Of a DNA stretch of 64,000 bases, positions 1-12,779 are shown piece after piece (positions within the stretch are counted from its first letter, which is position 1; the number at the start of each line of letters is the position of its first letter). The position numbers and the translations under genes are program-made. Under the pieces are notes generated by a model, which was given only the letters and a program-made list of their open reading frames with translations, ran no database searches and was not told the DNA's origin. Origin of the DNA: Straminergon stramineum (taxonomy: Eukaryota; Streptophyta; Bryopsida; Hypnales; Calliergonaceae); contig OY987265.1 of NCBI GenBank assembly GCA_963920665.1, positions 25,797,001-25,861,000 on the forward strand, written 5' to 3'.

Positions 1-726
1 GAGGCACCTATGCTCACAACCCATACCTTGATTATGTTAATTAATTACTTCATGCAAGCCTCTACAATTGAGAGAAGTAGGGGCGAGAGTCATGCAATTG
101 TGGGGGTGAATCTCGGTAGCAATTTTGACAATGAATCATGAACCTTCAAAAATAGTTGTTTAAAATTGTGAATGTCAACATTAGTAGAATTGAGGTGGAA
201 ATGATTTTGAGCAATAAAATAGATGGGCTTGTGAATGGATGAGACAATGACAAATTTCTAAGCTAGAAATACACAACTTCAATACCAGTCTAAGTGTCAA
301 CCTTAAACCACATCAATTGTAAAGAATGACCAAAATGGAATCCTAAACTCTAAGCAGTGGAACAACATCCTTTTACCTTCAAATTTATGGCACAAAGTGA
401 TCATGTTAACGCAATAACATTTATATTGACAAGCATCAACAAGTCTAAATTCTTAGTTAGCAATAATAAATTTTACATAAGAACACGATATGCTAGAAGG
501 ATGCCAATCAGATGATTTTCAAAGAATTGTAGAGAGATTTGAAGCAAACTAGATGGAGGTATACCAACTCTCCCTCATACCCTACCAAAAAAGAACAAAC
601 AATACACAACATAGCATTGTCAATCGTTAGCACAACAAAAGAACACTATATTTGGTCCAATAAAATCCATTGTATCACATATCCTAAACTTGATTTTATT
701 GTGATCATAACTACAAACGTCAATGT
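1..726. other. AT-rich intergenic DNA, no gene seen
   Basis: Only short random reading frames, full of stops and without a recognisable protein motif. No element ends are visible before the CACTA-type terminus at 727. Confidence 0.6.
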
Positions 727-792
727 CACTACTAGAAAATGATGTCCAAATCAACAAAAAATCAACATATTTCTATTGAATTGGGTATTGTC

Positions 793-1153
793 ATTATAAG
801 AAACCTGCGTTTTAGGTGACAAGATTAAATTTTCTTCTACAGATTTTAGGTAACATTCGATACAACAACCCCTATTTTTATGTCAACAAACACTAGTAGA
901 AAACAGTGTCCTAAATGACTTGACGACAATGACTGCAATAGTCATTTTTCAGTCATTTTTGTCCTAAATGACTACAACAATGACTACTACAGTCATTGTG
1001 GACAAGTCATTTATAGCCTATTTTCTACTAGTGAAAAAGGTCCAACATAATAACAAGATGTTATGTTGACGTTATTGTTGACATGAAAATAGGAGTGTTA
1101 CATTAGATGTCACCTAAAATCCATCACCTAAAATACAGGGTTCTTCTAATGTA
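793..1153. mobile_element. MITE-like foldback inserted in the CACTA remnant
   Basis: The ends are inverted repeats: CATTATAAGAAACCTGCG near 791 and the complement of CATTAGAAGAACCCTG ending at 1153, followed inward by TTTTAGGTGA on the left and TCACCTAAAA on the right. It splits CACTA-derived text and is itself split by the element at 891-1033. The superfamily is unclear because no clean target duplication is visible. Confidence 0.6.
891..1033. mobile_element. 143-bp CACTA-type MITE
   Basis: It begins CACTAGTAGAAAACAG and ends with the complement, CTATTTTCTACTAGTG. Repeated AATGACT and AGTCATT blocks inside make almost the whole element fold back. It is flanked by AAA on both sides, agreeing with the 3-bp target duplication of CACTA (En/Spm) elements. 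It is non-autonomous. Confidence 0.75.
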
Positions 1154-1371
1154 CAATGACTATTTTCTCAGTTTTCTATTTATTATGCATAAGTTATCAA
1201 AATGGTCACAATTTTTTTGTTGATTCAAATAGTGTAGTGTCCAAATCAACAATCAAATGAATATATTTTTTTTGTTCATTTTGACTTAAAAAGAATTTGA
1301 AGTAAGTTTTTGTCATTTGAGCAATGCTTAAATCACTATGGTTAGAATTCTATATATAGTGACAATTTTTA

Positions 1372-1729
1372 TTTATAAACTCAATAGAATTTGGTGATTT
1401 TTTTGGCATAGTAGAATCACTTTTTTCAAAAAAGTTGTAAAAAGAAGCCACCTTTCATCTCCAAAAATCCATTGGAAATTTTGAAGCTTGAATCAAAAGT
1501 TATGGACAAATTTCAAGGAGGGATTGGAATGGACATTGTCTTTGACATTTTTAACATCTTCTCTAGATTATTTCCATTAATTTTGACTCGAGCTTCAAAA
1601 TCTCAAATTGGTTTTGATGATGAAATTTAGCTTTTATTTTCCAATTTTTCTTAATTCAAAAGTTTTCTAAGAAAAAGTTATTCTACTATACCAGAACAGA
1701 CACCAAAGTCTACTGAGTTTACAAACCAA
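1372..1729. mobile_element. Foldback element, family F1, copy 1
   Basis: Inverted ends share GGCATAGTAGAAT near 1412 with ATTCTACTATACC near 1682, and AAACTCAATAGA with TCTACTGAGTTT further out. The inside (TCAAAAGTTATGGACAAA followed by a GGAGGGATTGGA block) is shared with the copies near 45157-45530 and 48165-48600. It is strongly diverged, hence old. Confidence 0.6.
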
Positions 1730-2400
1730 ATGGGAAACAATTGCAAAAACTAAACAAATGACATATTACAACAAGCATGTTCAACTAAACCTATATATGG
1801 TACAATGGATAAAACTCTTAGTCTTCAACCATGAAGTCCAAGGTTAAAAACCCATTGATACCCACTTGGCTAAGTGATGTTGTCCAACTAATGCTCAAGG
1901 ATGCAATGAATTTGTTTTGGCTTGTACATAAGGTAGAATGGGACCTATGCCCCAAACCCTACACATGACAAATTTAAAAGAAAAAGTGCATATTGGCACA
2001 ACTGGCCTCTATGCAATGTGTGATGGAAACCACAGCACTTATGTAGAACTATTGGATCCTTACCCTCTCCTTGATTTGATTGCTCACTTCATTCTAATCA
2101 TAGCTCTTAAACCGAATCTTATCTTTTGTCACTACAACGTCTTGATTTCTTGTTGCACTTGAAGAACATGTGCGACAACACAAAATCCTAAAGAAACAAA
2201 TTGTACATTTAGAATGTGACACCTTCAAAAATCAGTGTATTAAATATCCTAAACCCCAAATCTCATTTGATCTAGCATAAGAGAACCCAAGGGGAAGAAA
2301 GAGAAAGGATTGCTTGAATGGATTCATATTATGGTCCTAGATGCCACCAAAGTAGTTGTAACTTCAATAAATTGGCATATTTGGTCATGGTAGATGTTTA
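1730..2400. other. Intergenic DNA with a possible SINE relic
   Basis: No gene. Around 1805-1855, AACTCTTAGTCTTCAACCAT followed by CCAAGGTTAAAAACCCA resembles a degenerate tRNA-type internal promoter (A and B boxes) seen in plant SINEs. The match is weak and unsupported by a tail or target duplication. Confidence 0.3.
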
Positions 2401-2788
2401 CCATTAGAGAAATTTTGGACTCTCCAGAGGGTTGCCAAGGTTTGATAAGCAAGTCTATTTCTAGAGCCTGTTTAAGCTACTCAGAAGAGGGAATTTTCTG
2501 AAAAAACAAAGATTCACCTTATATGAATATTGAGAGTTCCAAAAGTATATTTCAATTTTCTATTCTACAATTGTTAGAGGGAGGTGCTTTGGGGGTGCTT
2601 TCAAATATCAAAACAATACTTTTCACAACCCTAACTACTAGTACTTGAGAGTGAATGCTCTAACATTTGGAAGTGACGAAGTGTAGAAATAGGGGAAAAG
2701 TTCCTCAAGAAAAATAAATGTAATGCATTGAGGGTCCCTCTCGACACTTCCCGGAAGCCTTGTGGAGAGTCCAAAATTTCTCTAATGC
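2401..2788. mobile_element. Foldback MITE, about 390 bp
   Basis: Near-perfect inverted ends: CATTAGAGAAATTTTGGACT at 2402 and its complement ending at 2786, extended by CTCTCCA. The ends resemble those of the ACGT-palindrome family at 37.5-44.4 kb (ATTAGA..GA..TTTTGG), but the inside lacks the ACGT palindrome. No ORF. Confidence 0.65.
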
Positions 2789-4566
2789 ATGTGGGAAGGA
2801 GGGGTGTACAAGCAGTGAAAGAAATATATGTTTTTCTCATTTCAATAGTAGACATCAAAATATATTTTTCTTAAAGACATGAGCAAATCAATTGTTGTTG
2901 CACCTTCAATTTTGTTATTTACATATTTGGCCAAGATGTCATGGAATTTGGAGAATAAGGGCTTCATAGGAATTTAGAAGACACAATTTGTCCTTTGAAC
3001 CACTTAATAGGGGTTAAGGTCATGAATGTTAAATTCAACTTTTCATACATGTAATTATCAAGCACTGCAATATATGATCCATTATTTGGAGTTTGGATGA
3101 AAAATTAAGTGTATTTCTTAGCAAATAGAAGAAATGTCAAGGGGAAGTGGAAGTAGAGAAGTTTGGCCCAAAAGATGAAGAAAAATTCTCTTCCAAAGTT
3201 CATGTGAAGAAAATACCAATAATTGACAATAGTGGTCACTTGTAAATCAAGCATAACATGTATTCAAGAAAATATAATTTGCTCATAACATGAAGGATCC
3301 ATACAAGGTCATATATACAATGATTTCTTTTTTTAACTTCTTCAACTATAGCTTATTATGACTTCCCTTAATACTCATATTTACAATTGAAGGGATGATA
3401 TTTAGGTAGGGTTAGTAACAAGTGATCATCTTACTTCAAGTTTTTGAGCATTATAATATGAAATCCAAGTACAATTTATGCTAGAATTTGCTATGGCGAA
3501 CATTTTAAGACCAAAGAAGTTGTTTTCAACCACCTTTAGGACAAGAGGTAGTCCAAATTTTCAATAGTATGGAGATGCATTATAAAAAGAAGTTTAACTA
3601 TGGTTTATTTATTTATTTTTAGAAATTATGAATTAAAACAGCTAATTTTTAATTGAAAAAATTAGTTTTGAGTTTGGGTTGTTTTCAAGCTATGGTATAG
3701 TGATTTTGTTGTCACAAAGTTATAATTCTATGTTTTCAACTTCTATGATTTTTAGACTTTTTTTTCAATTTTATCCACTTCAATTTTTTTAATGAACTTT
3801 TAATGGCCATTTACTGCATTTACATATCTTTTTGAGAGAAAAAATTACAGTTACCTTTAAGGTCTCATTTTTCTCATTTGTTTACATTTTTGGCATGTCA
3901 CACATGCCTAAAACAAAAAAATGTACTACGCTTGTAATGATTAAAGTATAATTTGTAATCCATATTCTAGTGTTTTGATTACACCAGCAAGGCAATGTAA
4001 GTTTTTTTATCCTTGATTCTAGTAAAGTCAAAAGGATTTTATTTTTATTTTCATAAATAAAAATTGAACCTTATTTGTGTTCATTAATTTGAAATTTGAA
4101 ATTAAAAAAATCACTTTGACTACTTTGAATGTTTAGAAAAATGAGTAGAGGTATTTTCCATCTTTTTGCAACCAATACAATTATTGTAATAATTAGAGTA
4201 TATTGTCTTCAACACTTCATTGTAGTACAAAATGACCATTGGTTATACTTATGTACTTTGAACTATACAAGATTTGTAAAAGGAACCTGCAAAACTCTAT
4301 AGAGAGAGAACAAATGAAAGAGAACTATCAAAAAAATCTGCAATTTTTAAATATATGGAAAAAATTGTGTGCTTAGGACATGCTTGCTTTCCTCTATTGT
4401 TCCAAATTTGAGCATGTAGTCCTTTAAGGTTTATGTTCTTTTTGACATGGAAGACATTTTTCTTGTTTCAAAAGCAACAAAAAAATTATAATTAGAAGCT
4501 TAATTTGCATTTGGCAATTGAAATATGGAATTGGAATGTGGAGGTTGCTAATATAAAACATCAAAA
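2789..4566. other. AT-rich intergenic DNA, no gene seen
   Basis: Very AT-rich, CpG-poor, with homopolymer T and A runs. All frames are interrupted and no inverted element ends were recognised. Confidence 0.5.
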
Positions 4567-4842
4567 GTAAGGTGGATATATCCCAAATTGCACCTTGCTT
4601 AAAATTGCCATCATCACTCTATCAAAATCAATATGAAAGTATGTTGAAGAAACAATTGTAGAACATCTACAAAAATAAACTTTGACCCTTCATAACTTTT
4701 GCATCTGGTATTGAAATATTGTGTTCTTTGGTGTGTTGAAACCTCCACTCACTTGCCAACAAGAAAATATCAAAATTTGACCGGTCTAATAATAGTAACT
4801 AGGCACCGTACCCAAAAGTGGCAGTTTGGGGGGTACCCACCT
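4567..4842 (-). mobile_element. MITE-like repeat, family F2, copy 1 (reverse)
   Basis: Both ends read AAGGTGG(A/G)TA inward, as inverted repeats (left TAAGGTGGATATATCCC, right GGGGTACCCACCTT). Its reverse complement aligns along its whole length with 20223-20500, sharing TAGTTACTATTATTAG, CTTGTTGGCAAGTGA and TGCAAAAGTTATG. The two copies therefore lie in opposite orientation 15 kb apart. Confidence 0.65.
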
Positions 4843-5397
4843 TCAAAGAAAGGAAGTCAATAGTTACTCATTCCAACCTCTGGGGCTTTAAATTTTCAGT
4901 TCCCAGATTCATCCAAGAACGAAACTTGTGTGTCAATAGCAATGAACACTCTTCATTTCCCTCCCCAGAAAAAACACCAAAAAAGCAACAAACCACTAGT
5001 GTGTCACTGAAGTCCAACAATGATCACAATGCCACTCAAACGGCCAGACACATTTATAACTCGCAATACTTCAAACTCCAAACTTTTTATTCATGTACTT
5101 TTCCATCCACATCTTATTTATTATCAAACAGAGTTTACTCTGCAAAAAATAATAATAAATAATAAATAAATAAAAGGCTATTTTTGTATTTTTTCATTCT
5201 TTTGGCACAAGTTAGAAAAAATTCCAAGAAAATCAAAAGAATGAAATAACTAGAAGCTTGACTATTTTTTTTTTCCATGGAAAGAATTGTTCATTTTTTT
5301 GGTCTACAAGTAAAATACTATTTTTTCCTTTGCTAGAGAAAACATTTTACCACCCATACTATCTAGATAATAAAAAATAGCATCACTTCTACTTTAA
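4843..5397. other. Intergenic DNA, no gene seen
   Basis: An open stretch of about 110 codons lies at 4818-5162, but it starts inside the neighbouring repeat, encodes no recognisable motif and lacks a splice context. It is treated as chance. Confidence 0.5.
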
Positions 5398-5929
5398 CCC
5401 TGAAGGATAACGAAGCCAATGAGGGCATTTTGCATTCCTAATTTTTGGAGATACTTTATCAAGTTGTTGTCTTATCTAATGGTTGGATTTGGTGTTTTTA
5501 GAGTACATATATTTCTCTGAAATTACAAACCTGCAAGTATGTCAAGTAGTTGACAAAGCCAAAATTGTATTGACTCTACTCCAAAACGGGATTTCCCAAA
5601 ATGAGGTCAAAGATGTTAAGAACGCAAAAATTTCAAAAAATCATCATGCAAGGAGAACCTCATTTCAAATCCATTCCATCAAATTTTACTCAAAAAATGA
5701 TAATATTTTGCAAGTGATATAATGTAGAAGGAATTTTGAAATTTTTCTCTTAAAATTATAAATAAATATTGATGACAACCTTGGTGAATCTCATCATACA
5801 AATGGAATCTACAACTTAGAGTCTACAACTTTTATTTGTATATCAATTCCAAAATATGCTTCCAAATAACACTTTATAATGATTTTAATCAAATTGCCAA
5901 TTCTGGAGATGAGATTGAACTTTTAGGGG
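5398..5929 (+). mobile_element. TTAA-flanked element, family T, copy 1
   Basis: TTAA at 5394-5397 and TTAA at 5930-5933 flank a 532-bp segment beginning CCCTGAAGGATAACG and ending CTTTTAGGGG. The inside matches the copy at 36240-36801 in the same orientation (TTATCTAATGGTT, then AGAGTACATAT, AAGTATGTCAAGT and AATGAGGTCA). The TTAA duplication with CCC-starting termini is the piggyBac-type pattern. It is non-coding, so an autonomous partner would have to move it. Confidence 0.65.
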
Positions 5930-5933
5930 TTAA

Positions 5934-7489
5934 AGAAAGTGCCCAAAGTTTTAGATGAAGAGCACCCTAGAGTTGGCCTAATGGTGATTGGGGTCAGGAT
6001 ACTTCCCATGCGCAAGGCACTTAGCAACAAAGCAAGTGCCTTTATGCTCGGAGGGAGTAACTAGTATTTAAGGGTTATATGTTAGTTGGGCTTTTGAGCA
6101 TCAACCACAAGTTGATTGGCTTCAAAGAGTAAGATCATTGCAATACTAAGGACTTAATCAGAGATTATTAAAGTGTCTTGGATGTGCAAATAGTTGTTAT
6201 TGTAAGCTAGCACATGAAGAACAATGCAAAGAATGATGTATGAAGAGTGCTTCAAGTCAAGTATCCGAGTAGTAATCTTAGGGAGATCACTCCTTGTAAT
6301 TTAAGTTATATACCTAAGTTAAGAGGGTATTTGATGTAGGGTTATTTAACTTCATTATTGCTTTTAAGATGACCGTATTTTTACATAAAAATCTAGAAGG
6401 GTGTATATCTAATATCCTATGTTTTTTTTGTAAATTCATTCATGCAATTTTTTTAGTGGGGCTATCTTACATACAATATTTCATTGTCCAAATTTTTCCC
6501 ATTACCGCCCTTCTTTACAAATTTTCTCTTCCCTATACTACATGCATATACACCATGAAACCAACAATAATCAATTCAATTCAAGTGTCATTAACAAAGA
6601 GGTAGTTTTAAATAACAAATTTACCATTGAACATTTCAAAATCCCTCCTAAAAGTGTGAAATTATGTTGTGACATTCCATTCAACATTTATGCATTTAAC
6701 AAATATGTCCTCAAAGATTGAGGTTAAATGGACTATAAATTCTATCCTCGTATTGTACAATTTTCAAGTCATTTAATCTATTAAGGGAAACCTCACTATT
6801 TGTGCAATGTGATAATTTTTGCCATTTGTAGTCAATTTCTTACATTTACACATGATGTTTTTGATATATACACTATTAGTACCATGGCACAATTTTAATC
6901 AATCACCCATCATTGTAGATTTTCTTGATTGTGTCCATTTTATCACCCACATGAAATTATTTGCCCTTATCTATACTCATGGTACTAAAAAAATTTCATT
7001 GCCTCTATCTATTAAGGCTAACTTGTTAATAAAAATTCCTACTCGATGATGTTTTTATGTAGTCTAATTTATATATATATATATATATATATTAGAGTAT
7101 ATGGAATTTCATGGACCCTAGAGTAGCTCTACATATTATATACAATTTTCCCCCATTGAATTGAATGGACCCTATCTTTTTAACTCATGTAGTTTTCTAA
7201 AAACTTGAGAGTGATCTCCCGGGGTAGTAATTCCTACAATAATCTCACTAATTATATATTCCTCCCTTTGTTCCTTTGTCCCCAAAGAAGAGTGCTAATT
7301 GGACCTCATGTTTTCTGTGAGAGTGTTTTGAGCAGGTTATATGGAGGCATTTTCCACTATCCACTATCATTTAGGTTGCAATGTTCAAATTCATACAAAT
7401 GAATGTTCTTCATTGCTTTTGTTGATATAAAATTTGAACCCTTCTAAATTTTAGCTTTTTCTCAACATGATCTACATGATCAACGAAAC
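5934..7489. other. AT-rich intergenic DNA with possible SINE relic and (TA)n tract
   Basis: No gene. GTTGGCCTAATGGTGATTGG near 5971 fits a tRNA A box (TGGCNNARTGG), but no clear B box follows. A TA dinucleotide tract lies at about 7069-7092. Confidence 0.35.
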
Positions 7490-10400
7490 TCGTATCCAAC
7501 GTTTTCAACAACGTTGCGGACACTTATTCGGGGAACGGAAGGAGAAGTTTTCCGCCTATTTCAAATGCCGGAAAAGTCAGCTAACACAGCAAGCAGGAAT
7601 GATATTAAACTGATCCTAAATCCCCACCCATAAGCTTATATATATATAAGTGGGCTCTCAATGCGAGTCTTATCTTCCTTACCCTGCAGCTGCAGTGCAG
7701 TGCATGCAATGCTGAAAGTTAGTATCTGCCGCTGGCATCATTGTGACAAAGGACTGACCAAGTCTGCGCCCAAATGCCTTTTATTGCTGTCAAAGGGAGT
7801 GCCAGCCTGCATGAATGTCTGTCGCAGGATGTAACTGCTAAGTACTGTCAGGGGAATTTTGATAGACCTGATCAAGAGAAGGTTCAGGCAGGGCCCCAGG
7901 CAGGGGCCCTCCTTTCCTCAGGGCCCGATCAGGTACCTTACTTCGCTGTGCTCAGAAAAAAGAAAGAAAAAAGAATCAGAATCCGTGCTACGCACTCAGC
8001 AAGCTGAAAGAGAGTGCAAGCTGCTCAAATCATGAACCACAGCCGGCAACGAATGAAGCCAAAACCCGAAACGGATGAATACTAACGAAGAAACGGATGA
8101 TTCGGCATCAAAACGGAGGGATGCAGGCTCGGGAGCCAGTTCGTCTCCGGTTCGCCCGCGTCGTGGTGACTCCGCCGCAGGTTTAATAATTTGCGGCGGC
8201 GACGGAGGGGGTTTTGCGGAAACTTGTTGCTTAGGTAGTGAGATTGCTCTCGTGTGAAAATTTGCGGCCGACTGACTGCATGCGAGATCCATAAGTCGTG
8301 GAATGTGTCAGAGAGCAAGCGAGCATGAATCATCTGGAATTGAATTGAAGGTGCTCGATCGATCGAATGAATGAATGGTAGCCACCAGCTAGCTTGCCAT
8401 GCAGACTACTAGCCGGACCAGCCATCGCTGGTGTTGTCTTTCTCCCTTCAATAATGTCGAGCTCCACCAGAGGACTCAGTGCGTACAAATCAATTAAGCA
8501 CCTACCCGTGGGTAACGTCAATCAATCCAAGGCAGGACGGGAGGTCAAGGATCGAATTCCAAGCAATACCTCCAATACAACATAATCGATCGACGGGGGT
8601 CGTTTAATTTCGTCCACGCGGCCATCGATCGATGGAGGATGTCGCTTGCTCCATATGCTGATTTGACTAGGGCACACACCATTCAATCATCTCTGACAGG
8701 AAACTGGACTGACACTAGCAAGCTAGCTAAGCAACAGCGCCTGGGTCGTTTGGATTGTCGACGTCGACGCCAGCTTAATTGTCAGTGCGATTGCGCTCAC
8801 GGTTTGAATTGCTTTTGGGGTTTCGAAACTCCATCGATTCGATCCCGGGTTGTAACTAAGACCGAACCTAGTGGAAAGCTTCTAGAATTACTAAACCGTC
8901 CAGGTGTCTGTCTGTCTGTCTGAGCACTTGAGACACCATGATGGCTTACCAGGTCGGTGTTGGATTATGATTTGGAATTAGCTGGGAGGGCTACTATACT
9001 GGCGCAGCACTTGCCGCAGTCTAGGCTGCAGCTAGCTAGCTAACAAGCAAGCAGGCAAGGGAGTCCTCAAGTATCATCTTACATACACCGTGTCATAATA
9101 ATGTGTCAGCGGAGGCTCGCATCCCCACCAACTTCACCAATTCGCATATAAGCTGGTGCAATGGAGTATTCAAGCTTGCTGTTCCAGTTAGAATCAAGTG
9201 GCGGCCAGCTAGAGTGAGAGGTACGCTTCCTTCCCCATTCATGCCTCCCCTGCAGTGACTTCTGCACATCCCAGCCTCAGTCTGATCATGTCCATTTCCC
9301 CCCTTTCCAGCTTTTGCGAATTTTTTACCCCAGCTCTCGAGATGTCGCCACTGATCAGGCTGTTGTACTTGCTGCCTGCAACTACCAGTGGCTAGTTGTA
9401 TTCCTTTGTAAGATATATGCTTGAAATTGAAGAGAGGCCAGATCGAAAATGCATTAATATTCCGATCGAGAATTCGGGCAGATAGTAGTACTTCTGCTTG
9501 CGGCGGGCCCTAGCCTCCAGCAATGCCTGTGTCAGAGATGATAGATGGTACTGGAATTTATATGAGAGACGCATTTGTATAAATGGAGATTAAACGTTAC
9601 TTCAGCGGGAATGAAATAATCGGCCTGCTGCTGCTGCTGGCATGTGCATCTCTGCCCACTCCAATCATGTCGCCCCCACTGGCGCCTGGCCGCTCCATGA
9701 TTGGACTGCTCGAGCGGACTGATAACGTGATTATAACTGGACGAATGTCTATCTCGCAGCTGCAGATCAGAGCTGCCTTTTTTATGAAAAATCATTGAAC
9801 ATCACACACTCAAGTAAACCCAGTCTCAGTACCACTGCACCTGCTTGCAGCTACTGCCACTCCTGCAGCAGCAGCTAGCTTGCATCGATCAGCAACCTAG
9901 TTCAATTCGATCAGCAGGCCAGGGCCCAGGTGCAGGAGCTTCTCGGTCTGAACATAGTGCACCCATGCACCCTCCTTAAGCTTCTGACTGATCGACTTCT
10001 CGACGAAATATACAAATCCGAATCCAGAAATTAAGGTAATGGAGGATTGATCGATCAATTTTCCAATTGAAGTCTGGAATTGGGACGGAAGCAAAGGGAG
10101 CGATTAGCTAAAAGATGAGGTCATGGCTTGGGGCGGTGGGTAAGCGCCAGCAGCGAAGGCATGTGCTAAGGCTCTGAGCACTCCAATCATGGAGCAGGCA
10201 GTGGGGTCCCGGGCTGGCGGGAGGCGACGAAGCCTGGCCAGGCTAGTGTTGTTGTCGTTGAAAGTTGTACTGATGCGGATGGTAGGGAAGAGGGCTCATC
10301 ACCAATGCCAGTAATATCAATCACCACGTCGCAAACCTCCTGGAAGAAAAGAAAAGAAATTAAAAGAATCAAACTTAAAGACATTAAATTGGAAAAAATC

Positions 10401-11040
10401 ATGGTCCTGCCTGACTCGCTGTACTGTACTTGCATCCGTCAGACCTCTCAGCTCCTGCAGTCCTGCCATATCCAACTCTCGTTTCGTTGCTGGTGCGAGG
10501 ACGACGTCCCCCCCTTCCATCAAACGCAGCTGTGAAGTTATGGCCTGTTAACTTCCCGACAAGCTTACGGAACCTCTCTAATCAGCCTGAAATTCATCGA
10601 AATAATTATACCACAAAGATTCAGTAAAGCGAAGAAGACCAACTAGGGAGGAAAGCAATGAAGGTCGATCGAATGGATCTAACCTTGGACTTATCCCTTA
10701 GATGATTTAATGGATCTGATTTAATTTCGTTCAGCGAAACGAGAAATTGGATGGTGTCCGTGGTACTTCCTGATTTGATACGTCTCCATATATAGGGAGC
10801 CGGCCTTCATTCCTCAATTCCTCCCATTCTAGAAGGTGGCGTGGATTGCAACAGGGGGGTGCATGATCCAGCGCAATAGCGATGGGATTTGCACGACGGG
10901 CCTGTCAAGGTTTGCATTAAGTTCTTTGGCCCCAGGAGACCATCTAACGCAGCAATCAGTCCATTCAGCAGCCAGCGAGAGGACTGGCAATCAATGCATG
11001 TACAAGTAAACGAACTCTACTGCTTGGGTTTAGGGAGGTT
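7490..11040. other. CpG-containing island, no convincing gene
   Basis: Base composition shifts sharply from the AT-rich, CpG-poor surroundings to roughly balanced DNA with many CG dinucleotides and short repeats such as GATCGATC and AGCTAGCTAGC. A TATA-like sequence (CTTATATATATATAAG, about 7635-7650) precedes CT-rich text, and another (CCATATATAGGGAG) lies near 10787. Reading frames reach at most about 95 codons and match no family known to me. An unrecognised non-coding transcript or small-RNA gene, or the relic of a gene, are all possible. Confidence 0.4.
7867..7933. other. Short hairpin in the CpG island
   Basis: CCTGATC at 7867 pairs with GATCAGG ending at 7933, and CAGGGCCCC inside pairs with GGGGCCCTC. 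It resembles a terminator or small-RNA fold, but no function is demonstrated. Confidence 0.3.
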
Positions 11041-12775
11041 TTAATGGAGAAAATTTGGCAGACCGTTTTAGTTTAGTTTTTTTTAAAATGAAACGGAATT
11101 TTTAAAGCATTTTTAAAGCTTTCAAACAAATAAAACGAATTCCATTGCATAATTGAAACGGAATTTCATTGGAAAGGACGTGAATAATTTGTGTTCGGAC
11201 TTTGGAGCAATGGTAATGTTTGTTAAAACGTTGAATGTGTTGTAGAGGGCCAAAATTGTAGCAAGGTACTTGTTTCTATTCATGCTGGACAATTAGTTGA
11301 ACGAAGGTGACTTCATCTAAAAGTTATAATATTCTGTAATCATCGGCACATGGTTGCTATTAGTAATAGAATTCTCGTATTTTTACTTTTATTATTTGTC
11401 ATGAGATCTTGTTGATAATTTAAAGAAGGTTCCTTTTTTTTATCACACAATTTTAAATAGTATGAAAAAAACAGAATTTTTAAATCAACCTAGAGCTCTT
11501 GCAATCAAAAGGTGTATATTTCATACTATAGTTTGTAAGGGTCAGGAGCGTGGAACTTCATTGCAATTTGGTGAATTTACTTAACCCCACAAGACTCTTC
11601 ATTCATGTTAGAAGTTAATCCTAGAAATATTATTATTAATTTTCTCATTGGGACAAAAATCGATTGATTAGAAATAGGTTAAATTTGAAGTTTTGATTTT
11701 CACGTGACCAAAAGTCCAAAATTGTATTAATTCCCCCATATCTAACAGTTGACCCATATCTCTTAAATTTACTTTACATACTTAGCCCCAAAATGCTTAA
11801 AATAGTTACAAATTCAATCTTGGATTAAGATTTGAATTGATGAAATTTTTGGTAAAGTATAAAAATCGCAACTATTGGATTATAGTTTGGACTTCACACT
11901 AAATATGCACAAAATGTTTCAAACTCAAAATGTTTGTCATTTGTGAGATCTTGGATTGTCATATCAAACAATTTGGATCATTAGGAAAAATGAATGGGAT
12001 AGAGAATATAATTTATATAGACTTAGGTCTAGGATTTGGAATTATTTTTCATTCAATTGTCATAAAATCCTATTACAACATGAAATATGAATGAAATTTT
12101 TATATGGATTTCTACAATGGAATTAACATAGGCATCAACATAGAACCAAGTCACAAATAAGAAGATATGGATGTGAATGAGAAAGACTAGGGCATAAATG
12201 GAATGACCAAGTGCAAGTGAAAATAGTGAAGGTATTGATGGAAAGACCAAGGTGTGAAAATAAAGGACATACATGGTGATGAAAATGACATGCACAAAAA
12301 GGCAAGATTGGGTGGAAATTGAATAGCCATAGTTGGCATCCAATTCCCATTTGTTTTAGCCCATGTCTTTTTGTTCGCACCCAATATCTATCAATACCTA
12401 TATGCATCTAATTCCATGCGTCTATGTGGTCTTATGTGACAATTATATGGCATATTCCAGGGACTAGATTAGTCCATTGACATATGAAATACCTTGTCCA
12501 ATTGTCAACATATCATTGACTACATCAAATAGGGAAGCCTTAATTGAACAAACATACCAATAACAATCTTGGTAAGACATAAGTGGCATCTTCAATAATT
12601 GAGTTGTTTTATTTGCTTTATTAGAATAATATAAAATTATTATAATCTTATTTTAGTATTTAAAATGAAACCTCAAGTTTATAGCATCCATGACATATTT
12701 TTATGTCTTGGTCTTAGAATGGCAACTAAACTTCTAAATCCATCAAGTGACTAAATATTGGCAATTGGTAGTACC
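11041..12775. other. AT-rich intergenic DNA, no gene seen
   Basis: Composition returns to AT-rich. The longest frames (about 90-96 codons on the minus strand near 12053-12407) are low-complexity hydrophobic translations of AT-rich text and overlap one another in different frames, so they are not called. Confidence 0.5.
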
Positions 12776-12779
12776 TTAA

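Larger units (their letters stand above)
727..1372 (+). mobile_element. Decayed CACTA-type element remnant (left end)
   Basis: A terminus CACTACTAGAAAAT at 727 resembles the CACTAGTAGAAAA ends of the complete element at 44366-45903. The adjacent subterminal text (repeats of AAATCAACA and TTTCTATTGA) also matches that element. About 1200-1260 the CACTA-like text resumes (GTGTCCAAATCAACAATC), so the stretch between is inserted. No matching right end was found nearby, so the remnant is truncated. It has no coding capacity. Confidence 0.5.

Noticed and set aside
8305..8324. Sequence reminiscent of the miR156/miR535 group
   Set aside because: Several mismatches to those families and no complementary arm nearby to form a precursor.
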